From Gammaproteobacteria bacterium (GTDB lineage Bacteria > Pseudomonadota > Gammaproteobacteria > Steroidobacterales > Rariloculaceae): DNA of 18,229 nt. The notes beneath the pieces are model-generated. The model saw nothing but the letters and a program-made list of their open reading frames with translations, was not told the DNA's origin and searched no databases. A program made the position numbers and the translations under genes. The stretch is from positions 1 to 18,229 of the forward strand of contig PKRJ01000067.1 of NCBI GenBank assembly GCA_017577365.1, written 5' to 3'. Shown here in pieces: positions 1 to 6,326 of the stretch (its first letter is position 1; every line of letters begins with the position of its first letter).

Positions 1-2
1 AG

Positions 3-446
3 CTCTGCGCGCGGCTCGGCTACGAGCCGATCGTCTTCGGCGCGTGCGACCGCGACGGCCACCCGATCTATCACACGAACGTGATGATGTCCGTCGGCAC
101 CGAGTTCGCCGTGGTCGCGAGCGAGACGATTCGCGAACGGCGCGACCGCGAACGCGTGCTCGGAGCGTTGCGCGAGACCGGGAAACGCCTCATCGCCATC
201 GGGCACGACGAGCTTCGCGCGTTCGCCGGCAACCTCCTCGAGCTTTCGGGCGGCCGCGGACCGGTGATCGCGCTGTCGCGGCGAGCGCTCGATGCGCTCG
301 CGCCGGCCGCGCGCGCGGCGCTCGCGGAGCACGGCGAGCTCGTCACGGCGTCGATCGACACGATCGAGACGCTCGGCGGCGGCAGCGTCCGCTGCATGCT
401 CGCCGAGGTGCATCTTCCTCGCGCGGAGCCGACGCCCGCCGCATAG
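3..446 (+). CDS. ctlX: CtlX-type arginine deiminase-related hydrolase (3' part)
   Basis: The reading frame is open from the left edge, so the N-terminal part of this gene lies outside the window. What remains is the C-terminal half of a guanidino-group-modifying enzyme of the CtlX / arginine-deiminase-related family, which acts on arginine-like or citrulline-like substrates in the cytoplasm. Two signatures are visible. PIYHTNVMMSVG carries the catalytic His (codon 72-74), and TIETLGGGSVRCMLAEV carries the probable catalytic Cys (codon 393-395) near the C-terminus, as in the family. The stop is TAG at 444-446, only 21 bases from the convergent regulator gene. The family call is firm. The exact substrate cannot be read from this part, and the symbol is by family similarity. 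The neighbouring amino-acid symporter could be functionally linked, but that is inference. Confidence 0.85.
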   Translation, partial: LCARLGYEPIVFGACDRDGHPIYHTNVMMSVGTEFAVVASETIRERRDRERVLGALRETGKRLIAIGHDELRAFAGNLLELSGGRGPVIALSRRALDALAPAARAALAEHGELVTASIDTIETLGGGSVRCMLAEVHLPRAEPTPAA

Positions 447-467
447 CGGCCGCGACCGGCTGCCCCC

Positions 468-1718
468 TCAACGCTCGCCGACGTAAACGATCGTCGCGTC
501 GAGATTCGTGCGGTCGAGCCCGGAGACCTCGTACAGCACCTCGAACGAAGGCGCCTCGCCGGCAGCGGTCTCGGGCGCCGCTTCCTCGAGCCTGCGGACG
601 TGCCGCAGGTTCGCGACCGCGTACGCGGTCTGCATCACGCCGGCGTCGCGCGTGCCGGCGACGATCATCATCTGATTCCCCGCAGGCCCCGGGAACGTCG
701 CGAACAGCCCGTAGTCGAGATAGTTTCGCGACGCGGACGGCAACCCGCCGCCGCTGACGTACAGCTTGCCGGTCTCCTTGACGATCACCTCGTCGAAGGT
801 CTCGCCGACCGCGAGACCCGACCCGTCGAAGAAGAAATTGCGCAGCTTGTCGAGCGCGCTGATATAGCCGACGTACAGGATATGGTTGTCCCGCAGGTCC
901 TCGGCGTCGAGATCGGACATCGACGCGATGTGGACCGGTTTCTCGGACGTGTAGAGCACGCGCAGGATGTCTCGCAGCGCGAACGCGGTGCTGCGCGGCA
1001 GATAGGTGAGATCGAGGTCGATGTAATTGCCCGCGTCCGGGTCGAACATCAGGTACTCGTCGAGATCCTTCCTCGAGTTGATCGAGAAATTGCGGATCAG
1101 CCGGGTGACGTTCCCGACCTCGTCGAGCTCGCCGAAGATGTAATAGTCGCCGACGACGATCAGCGTCGGGGTCTCGTCGTCCAGAATCGGCGCCCAGATC
1201 TCCGACGCGGCCACGAGCTCGTCGGCGGTCGGCGCGTTGTGGCGCTCGGCGAGCCACCATCCGAGCGCGACGCCGACGACGCATGCGAGCGCGGCGACGA
1301 GCGCGGCGGCGCGCCAGCCGACGCGCCGCGTGTCGGCCTCGCTGATCGCCGCATCGGCCGCCTCGTCGCTCTCGTTCGGCACGAGCGCGACGCGATACTC
1401 GCCCTTCGGCACGACGATCCGAGACCCGCTGCCGCGGCCCGCGGTCGCGTAGTAGTTGTCGAGCTTCTGCCGCAGATGATGCGCGTAGACGCGCACCATC
1501 GAGTCCTGACCGGGATCGAAGTCCGGCCCGCGATTGAACACGGACGTCGCGATCTCGTGCTCCTTCGGCGTCCGGCCCTCGAGCGTGCACTCGACGAGGA
1601 ACTCGAGCAGCCGCGCGTAGGACTTCGAGCGGCCGAGCGCGCCGCTTGCGAGTATCTTTGCCGCTTCGTCTCGGATTCTGTCTTGCGGCGCGTTGGCCTC
1701 TGGCTTCGCTGACTGCAT
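468..1718 (-). CDS. membrane-anchored winged-helix regulator with unknown ectodomain
   Basis: From the ATG at 1718 the product is 416 residues. Residues about 17-112 form the winged-helix-like domain often found at the N-terminus of signalling proteins, with RLLEFLVECTLEGR, a PKEHEIATSVFNRG segment, DSMVRVYAHHLRQKLDNYY and an IVVPKGEYRV wing. A single membrane span follows at about 134-155. The remaining 260 residues lie outside the cytoplasm and match no family I recognise; they contain VVGDYYIFGE and NHILYVGYISALDKL. The topology resembles ToxR/CadC one-component regulators that sense outside and bind DNA inside. The frame is open further, to a TTG at 1772 and a GTG at 1739, but neither has a ribosome-binding site and the ATG at 1718 has only a weak one, so the start is uncertain. 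It is the last gene after the AGCS symporter (126-base gap) and may respond to what that operon transports. Confidence 0.8.
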   Translation of the reverse strand: MQSAKPEANAPQDRIRDEAAKILASGALGRSKSYARLLEFLVECTLEGRTPKEHEIATSVFNRGPDFDPGQDSMVRVYAHHLRQKLDNYYATAGRGSGSRIVVPKGEYRVALVPNESDEAADAAISEADTRRVGWRAAALVAALACVVGVALGWWLAERHNAPTADELVAASEIWAPILDDETPTLIVVGDYYIFGELDEVGNVTRLIRNFSINSRKDLDEYLMFDPDAGNYIDLDLTYLPRSTAFALRDILRVLYTSEKPVHIASMSDLDAEDLRDNHILYVGYISALDKLRNFFFDGSGLAVGETFDEVIVKETGKLYVSGGGLPSASRNYLDYGLFATFPGPAGNQMMIVAGTRDAGVMQTAYAVANLRHVRRLEEAAPETAAGEAPSFEVLYEVSGLDRTNLDATIVYVGER

Positions 1719-1775
1719 CTTAGGAGCGGTCGTACTCACGGGAAACGCGGAACGCGTCGGCTTTCCGACCAAGAG

Positions 1776-1810
1776 GAGAGTCGAGACTCGACCACGGGTA
1801 GTCTACTCTC
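1776..1810. repeat. imperfect inverted repeat between symporter and regulator genes
   Basis: GAGAGT (1776-1781) and AGACT (1784-1788) pair with AGTCT (1800-1804) and ACTCTC (1805-1810). This gives an 11-bp stem with a 2-base bulge and an 11-base loop. It lies in the 126-base gap between the stop of the symporter and the ATG of the regulator gene. It could be an operator for the regulator or a weak terminator after the symporter. No T-tract follows on the minus strand, so the terminator reading is weak. Confidence 0.4.
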
Positions 1811-1844
1811 GCGCTCGTGCAGGTCCAACGGTCGTGCCCCGAGC

Positions 1845-3620
1845 TCAACGGACGTCGCGGCCGCTGATCACCTCGCCCAGTCGCGGCGCCGCGTGCGCCG
1901 GCGCCATCTCACCTCGTTTCAAGCGCCTGAAGTAATCGTGGTACGCGCGCATCGCGACTGGACCGAAGATCAGCATGATCGGGATATTCGCCCAGAGCAT
2001 CACGCCCGTGCCGAAAGTCGAGAACAGATCGAGCTGATCTTCCGTGCGCACGAGCTGCACCGTCGCAATGATCAGCAGGCAGTACACGACTCGATAAGGC
2101 ATCACGGCGCGCTGCCCGAACAGATAAATGGTGCCCTGCTCGCCGTAATAGCTCCACGAGATGATCGTCGAGAACGCGAAAAGCCAGACCGCGAGGGGCA
2201 CGACGAAGCCGCCGAGTCCCGGCAGCACGCGGTCGAAGGCTTTCGCCGTCAGCGTCGCGCCCTTGAAGTCGAAGTACACGCCTTCGACCGCGATCCTCGG
2301 CTCGATGCCGGGCGGCACGAAGATCGTGTCGAAATCGACGGTCCAGCCGAGCGAGTCGCTGCCGTGCAGATGGCCGTAGACGCGATGCCGCGTCATACCG
2401 GTCACGGGATTGGTGCCCGCTTCGACGACGACGAAAACCGGCGCGCCCTCGCGCATCTGCGCCTCGGCCTCGACCTCGTCGACGACTCGCACGCGCACGG
2501 AGCCGATCTGCCATTCGACGTCGCCGGATGCCGTCCGGACGGGTTCGCCGCTCGAGACGGTCACGGGCGCGACGACGGGCGGCGTGTCGTAGACGAGCGC
2601 CGGGCCTCGGCTCCACACGCCGCTCAGCAGGATCACGAGCCCCGTCATCGTGCAGACGACGAGCGTATCGATGAACGGCTCGAGTCCCGCGACGACGCCT
2701 TCGCGCACGGGCTCCTTGGTCTTCGCGGCGGAGTGCGCGATCGGCGCCGAGCCTTGGCCCGACTCGCTCGAGAAGAACGCGCGCTGCAGCCCCTTGAGAA
2801 AGCCGTAACCCGCCGTGCCGCCGATGAACGCGCCGACGCCTTCGGACGGCGAGAACGCCTCCTCGAAGATCAGCGCGAACATCGCGGGAACCTCCGACGC
2901 GTTCGCGACGATCACGAAGATCGCGGCAAAGATGTAGATCGCGCACATGAACGGCACGAGGCGCGCCGCGACTTCTCCGATGCGCCGAATGCCGCCGACG
3001 ATCACGAGGCCGACCGCGAGCGTCAGCACGATACCGCTGATCCAATGCGGCACGCCGAGATACGTGTACGAGATATCCGCGACGTTCCATGCCTGGAACA
3101 TGTTGCCGCCGGTGGCCGTCGAGACGAGGAGCGTCACGCAGAAAATCGCGCCGATCACCGCGCCGACCGGCGCGAGGCGCGGGTGGATCTGCGCGAGCCC
3201 GCGGCGTACGACCCACATCGGTCCGCCGTGCGGATTCGCCGGATCCGACGTGTCGCGGTAGAGCATCGCCTGCGTGACCTCGGTCATCTTGAGCGCCATG
3301 CCGACGAGGCCGACGACCCACATCCAGAACAGCGCGCCGGGGCCGCCGAGCGAGATCGCGATCGCAGCGCCGGCAATGTTGCCGAGACCGACGGTCGCCG
3401 ACAGCGCGGTCGACAGCGCCTGGAAGTGATTGATCGCGCCGGGATCGGCCTTCTCGTCGTAGACGCCGCGGACGATCGCGACACCATGCGTCAACGCCCG
3501 GTACTGACCGAACGCGCTCCACAACGTGAACAGGACTCCCACGCCGAGCAGCGTGAACAGCGCGTAGTCGTGCCACACGATGGCGTTGATGGCGCCGATG
3601 ACGTCCGTGAATGTTTGCAT
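1845..3620 (-). CDS. AGCS-family sodium:alanine/glycine symporter with inserted domain
   Basis: The 591-residue integral inner-membrane protein belongs to the alanine/glycine:cation symporter (AGCS) family, which imports small neutral amino acids with Na+. The signature ALSATVGLGNIAGAAIAIS lies at residues about 72-90, with GGTAGYGFLKGLQRAFFSSE (267-286), GQGSAPIAHSAAKT (289-302) and FSTIISWSYYGEQ (483-495). It is about 100 residues longer than usual. The excess is a hydrophilic, beta-rich insert at about 337-453, between GLVILLSGVW and GATLTAKAF, in what should be a loop outside the membrane. The ATG at 3620 has a GGGGGG stretch 3-8 bases upstream. The gene starts 21 bases after the HupE-like gene stops, so they are probably one transcript. 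Family call firm; substrate (alanine, glycine or glutamine) not determinable here. Confidence 0.93.
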   Translation of the reverse strand: MQTFTDVIGAINAIVWHDYALFTLLGVGVLFTLWSAFGQYRALTHGVAIVRGVYDEKADPGAINHFQALSTALSATVGLGNIAGAAIAISLGGPGALFWMWVVGLVGMALKMTEVTQAMLYRDTSDPANPHGGPMWVVRRGLAQIHPRLAPVGAVIGAIFCVTLLVSTATGGNMFQAWNVADISYTYLGVPHWISGIVLTLAVGLVIVGGIRRIGEVAARLVPFMCAIYIFAAIFVIVANASEVPAMFALIFEEAFSPSEGVGAFIGGTAGYGFLKGLQRAFFSSESGQGSAPIAHSAAKTKEPVREGVVAGLEPFIDTLVVCTMTGLVILLSGVWSRGPALVYDTPPVVAPVTVSSGEPVRTASGDVEWQIGSVRVRVVDEVEAEAQMREGAPVFVVVEAGTNPVTGMTRHRVYGHLHGSDSLGWTVDFDTIFVPPGIEPRIAVEGVYFDFKGATLTAKAFDRVLPGLGGFVVPLAVWLFAFSTIISWSYYGEQGTIYLFGQRAVMPYRVVYCLLIIATVQLVRTEDQLDLFSTFGTGVMLWANIPIMLIFGPVAMRAYHDYFRRLKRGEMAPAHAAPRLGEVISGRDVR

Positions 3621-3641
3621 TGCCCCCCGAATCCGCGAACG

Positions 3642-4643
3642 TTATGCGTAGAAGACGGCCGCCGCGCGCTCGATCGTCCAGAACGCGGCGATGGCGCCGA
3701 TCGGATAGGCTACCGCGCGTCCCCAGCCGGCCGGTACCGGCAGCGCGGTCCGCAACCAAAGCCCCCCCAAGGCGAGCGCGACGGCGACGAATAGAAGCTG
3801 ACCGAGCTCGACGCCGACGTTGAAGAACAGGAGCGCGATCGGCACCGCGTGCTGCGGCAGGCCGACCTCGGCGAGCGCGCCGGCGAAACCGAAGCCGTGC
3901 AGCAGCCCGAACGCGAACGCGACGAGCCACGGAAAGCGCGCCGTCAAATCCGTGCGCGTCGAGCCGCCGCGCGCGAGCTCGGTCGCGAGGAACAGAATGC
4001 TCAACGCGATCGTCGCCTCGACCGGCGCCGACGGGACGTTGGTGATCCCGAGCGTCGCCGCGCCGAGCGTGATGCTATGCGCGATCGTGAACGCCGTGAT
4101 CGTCGCGACGAGCCGCTTGACGCCGCGAACGATCAGAAGCAGTGCGAGCACGAACAAGAGATGATCGATGCCGAGAAGGATGTGCTCGATCCCGAGCACG
4201 AGATAGGTCGACGCGACGTCGCCGATGCCCCCTCTTTCGGGCACCCTCACGTCCGGCGAGCTCGGCACGAGGCGATGCGTGTACGACGTGCCGTCGGCGA
4301 ACGCGATGCGGACGAGCACGTCCGTCTCGGTGGCGTCGAGCCCGCGCACCGCGATCTTCCGGCCCGCGATGCCGCCGTCGCAGACGATCGTGCCGTGCTG
4401 GAGCCGCGCATCGCCGACGAGGGACGTGCGCACGCGCCCGTCGACGCGGCACTCGCCCGGGAAAGCGGGCTCGAGCACGTCCGCGAGGCCTCCCGGCACC
4501 GAGACTTTCCACTCGACGTCGTAGCGGCCGGGCTCGGTCTCGGTCAGGCCGAGATAGGCCGGGCTCAGGCGATGCGCGAGCGCGGGCAGCGCGACCGCCC
4601 AAGCGAGCACGAGGATCGACAACCGCCGTACCGAACCGCTCAA
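3642..4643 (-). CDS. HupE/UreJ_2-family membrane protein
   Basis: The frame is open to 4694, but the TTG at 4643 is the better start. It overlaps the upstream stop as TTGA, has GGAG about 8 bases before it, and leaves a clean signal peptide (VRRLSILVLAWAVALPALA). The product is then 333 residues. After the signal comes a beta-rich extracytoplasmic domain (about 24-135), then a membrane domain of six or so helices. Conserved His and acidic positions sit in GIEHILLGIDHLLF (151-164), AFTIAHSITL (H189), GLLHGFGFAGA (H249) and FFNVGVELGQL (274-283). This is the HupE/UreJ_2 family; related HupE/UreJ proteins are linked to nickel or cobalt uptake for hydrogenase and urease, but none of those enzymes is encoded here. 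The substrate is unknown. Translation is coupled to the parvulin gene. Confidence 0.9.
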   Translation of the reverse strand: MSGSVRRLSILVLAWAVALPALAHRLSPAYLGLTETEPGRYDVEWKVSVPGGLADVLEPAFPGECRVDGRVRTSLVGDARLQHGTIVCDGGIAGRKIAVRGLDATETDVLVRIAFADGTSYTHRLVPSSPDVRVPERGGIGDVASTYLVLGIEHILLGIDHLLFVLALLLIVRGVKRLVATITAFTIAHSITLGAATLGITNVPSAPVEATIALSILFLATELARGGSTRTDLTARFPWLVAFAFGLLHGFGFAGALAEVGLPQHAVPIALLFFNVGVELGQLLFVAVALALGGLWLRTALPVPAGWGRAVAYPIGAIAAFWTIERAAAVFYA

Positions 4644-5509
4644 GAGCCCGCTCCGTTCGCGGCAGCGCGCGACGCATCGTCGGCGTCGGGCCACTCGACG
4701 ACGATGTCGTAACGCGCGCGCATGCGCGCGTATTCGGCCTCGTTGCGTTCAGCGCGGCGCTCCGCGGCGTACGCCGCGACCACGTCGTCGCGCGCCTCGT
4801 CGAACGTGCGCCGGCGCGCCGGCCGATGCTCGACGACTTTCGCGAGATGAAGGCCGAAGTCGGACTCGTACGGCCCGTCCCAGCTCCCCGGCGCGGCCGA
4901 GAACAGCGCGTCCGTCATCTCGGCGCCGAACAGCACCTCGACGCGCGCCCGCTCGGCGTCGTCGTAACGAAACCGTAGCGGCGTGCGGTCGCCGATTCCG
5001 GCCGGGTCCGCGCCGTCGCGCAAGAGGCGCAAACCCTCTTCGACGCTCGCGTCGAGCGATTCGCCGCGCATCTGCGGACTGAAGAAGACTTGCTCGAACG
5101 TGATCGTCTCGGGCAGCACGAAGCGCTCGGCGTGCGTTGCGAAATACTCGCGCAGCGCTTCCTCGGAAGGCGGCTCCGGATCGGCGAGATCCTGCGTCAG
5201 GTACTGCATCTTCTCGATCAGCCGCCTGCGTACCTCGTCGTCGTTCTCGTCGAGGCCGAGCGCGAGCGCTTCGCGATAGAGCACCTCGTCGCGGATATGA
5301 GGCTCGAGCAGCTCGCGCAGCTCGTCGCGAGTGGGCTCCCGGCCGTGGAGGCGCCGCGCGGCTTCCGCCACGCGTTCGACCGTGGCCGCATCGATCACGA
5401 TCCTGTCCGGATCGTCGCCGCGCTCGTCGCGCACGAGCGAGACGGCGAAAAGCAGCGCGCCGAGCGCGAGGAAATGCAGCAACGGATCTTTCAAGAGCTT
5501 CACGACCAT
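4640..5509 (-). CDS. membrane-anchored parvulin-type peptidyl-prolyl isomerase
   Basis: From ATG 5509 the product is 289 residues. A short cytoplasmic tail and one membrane span (about 9-27, LLHFLALGALLFAVSLV) anchor it. Residues 40-130 form a SurA/PrsA-like helical chaperone region (DELRELLEPHIRDEVLYREA, DEVRRRLIEKMQYL). The parvulin fold is at about 135-228 (TITFEQVFFS, then GSWDGPYESDFGLHLAKVVEH). It should help fold periplasmic or membrane proteins. The frame is open to an ATG at 5542, but a good promoter with its -10 box at 5541-5546 would place transcription start inside that extension, so 5509 is preferred. A GTG at 5503 with GGATGG upstream is also possible. It is the first gene of a run with the HupE-like and AGCS genes. 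Parvulin/HupE pairs recur in other proteobacteria. Confidence 0.87.
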   Translation of the reverse strand: MVVKLLKDPLLHFLALGALLFAVSLVRDERGDDPDRIVIDAATVERVAEAARRLHGREPTRDELRELLEPHIRDEVLYREALALGLDENDDEVRRRLIEKMQYLTQDLADPEPPSEEALREYFATHAERFVLPETITFEQVFFSPQMRGESLDASVEEGLRLLRDGADPAGIGDRTPLRFRYDDAERARVEVLFGAEMTDALFSAAPGSWDGPYESDFGLHLAKVVEHRPARRRTFDEARDDVVAAYAAERRAERNEAEYARMRARYDIVVEWPDADDASRAAANGAGS

Positions 5510-5540
5510 CCGATCTCGAGCGCAGCGCGGCGCGCGCCGC

Positions 5541-5570
5541 ATTATTGAATGGCCGGGAAGCGGCGGACAA
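5541..5570 (-). promoter_or_regulatory. promoter of the parvulin-HupE-AGCS run
   Basis: On the minus strand TTGTCC (5570-5565) and AATAAT (5546-5541) match the sigma-70 -35 and -10 boxes at four and five of six positions, with an 18-base spacer. Initiation would fall near 5534, upstream of the ATG at 5509 but past the ATG at 5542. Confidence 0.6.
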
Positions 5571-5615
5571 GGCGCCGACCGCGTACTCGATCACGGTCCC
5601 CGCATCGTGCACCGG

Positions 5616-5621
5616 TATGAT
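5616..5621 (+). promoter_or_regulatory. -10 box for the GDSL hydrolase, possibly leaderless
   Basis: TATGAT matches the -10 consensus at five of six positions and ends 8 bases before the ATG at 5630. Initiation 6-8 bases downstream would leave a leader of zero to three bases. No convincing -35 hexamer sits 16-18 bases upstream, and no Shine-Dalgarno sequence is present. Confidence 0.4.
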
Positions 5622-5629
5622 AGCGGCCG

Positions 5630-6274
5630 ATGAATCCCGTCCCGCTCGCGCGCTTCGCGCTCATCGTCGTCACGGCGCTCCTCGCCGCGTGCACCGACGC
5701 GCGCCGTTACGACCCGCTGCCCGAGGGTGCGGTCGTGCTCGCTTTCGGCGACAGCGTCACGCACGGTACTGGTGCAGGCACCGGCGAGGACTATCCGTCG
5801 CGCCTCGCGGCGCTGACCGGCTGGCGCGTCGTGAACGCGGGCGTTCCGGGAGATACCGCGCAGCGTGCGAAGGAACGAATCGACGATGCGCTTCGCTCCT
5901 CCAAGCCTGCGCTCACCATCATCGAGCTCGGAGGAAACGACTTTCTGAGGCGTCGCGCCGCGGCCGACGTCAAGGAGGATCTGCGTGCGATCGTGCGCGC
6001 GGTGCGCGAAGCGGGTGCGTTACCCGTGCTCGTCGGCGTGCCCGAGCCTTCCGCGTTCGCCGCGGTGACGGGCCGGCTCGCGGACTCGCCGATCTATGCC
6101 GCGCTCGCGGCCGAGGAAGACGCGCTCTTGATCGAAGACGCGCTCTCCGACGTGCTTTCGGAGGGCTCGTTGCGCGCCGACCCGATTCATCCGAATGCGG
6201 CGGGATATCGTCTCCTCGCCGAACGAATCGCCGACGCGCTCGCGCGCGCAGGGCTACTCGATATTCGCACGTGA
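5630..6274 (+). CDS. SGNH/GDSL hydrolase lipoprotein (arylesterase/TesA-like)
   Basis: The 214-residue product starts with a lipoprotein signal (hydrophobic stretch 8-20, lipobox LAAC with Cys21), so it should be anchored to the membrane on the periplasmic side. The SGNH blocks are all present: FGDSVTHG with nucleophile Ser42, block II Gly in NAGVPGDTA (Gly71/Gly74), GGND with Asn103, and DPIHPNAAGY with Asp184 and His187. The family includes TesA-type esterases, thioesterases and lysophospholipases; the true substrate is open. The length is normal for a TesA-like single-domain enzyme. It diverges from the parvulin gene and converges on the htrA-like gene, with its stop codon inside a strong hairpin. 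The fused lipobox differs from E. coli TesA, which is soluble in the periplasm. Confidence 0.9.
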   Translation: MNPVPLARFALIVVTALLAACTDARRYDPLPEGAVVLAFGDSVTHGTGAGTGEDYPSRLAALTGWRVVNAGVPGDTAQRAKERIDDALRSSKPALTIIELGGNDFLRRRAAADVKEDLRAIVRAVREAGALPVLVGVPEPSAFAAVTGRLADSPIYAALAAEEDALLIEDALSDVLSEGSLRADPIHPNAAGYRLLAERIADALARAGLLDIRT

Positions 6275-6302
6275 GCGTCCGGCGCCATGCCGGACGCTCA
6301 CG
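6270..6302. terminator. perfect hairpin between convergent genes, probable two-way terminator
   Basis: Positions 6270-6283 are the exact reverse complement of 6289-6302, giving a 14-bp GC-rich stem around the 5-base loop GCCAT. It sits between the convergent hydrolase and protease genes and includes the hydrolase TGA (6272-6274). Neither side has a long T-tract, so it is not a textbook intrinsic terminator, but position and symmetry fit bidirectional termination or 3'-end protection. Confidence 0.7.
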
Positions 6303-6326
6303 CCGCATCGCACCGATACGAGGACG

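Noticed and set aside
1893..3794. Long plus-strand open frame (633 codons) opposite the symporter
   Set aside because: Its composition is Arg/Asp/His-rich with no fold or family, as expected from a GC-rich antisense frame. The minus strand encodes a clear AGCS protein.
4644..4694. Upstream start for the HupE-like gene
   Set aside because: It would add an Arg-rich tail ahead of a good signal peptide and overlap the parvulin gene by over 50 bases. TTG 4643 has a ribosome-binding site and a TTGA overlap.
5510..5542. ATG at 5542 for the parvulin gene
   Set aside because: The -10 box at 5541-5546 would start transcription downstream of it, and the added residues are Arg/Cys-rich with no role in the membrane anchor.
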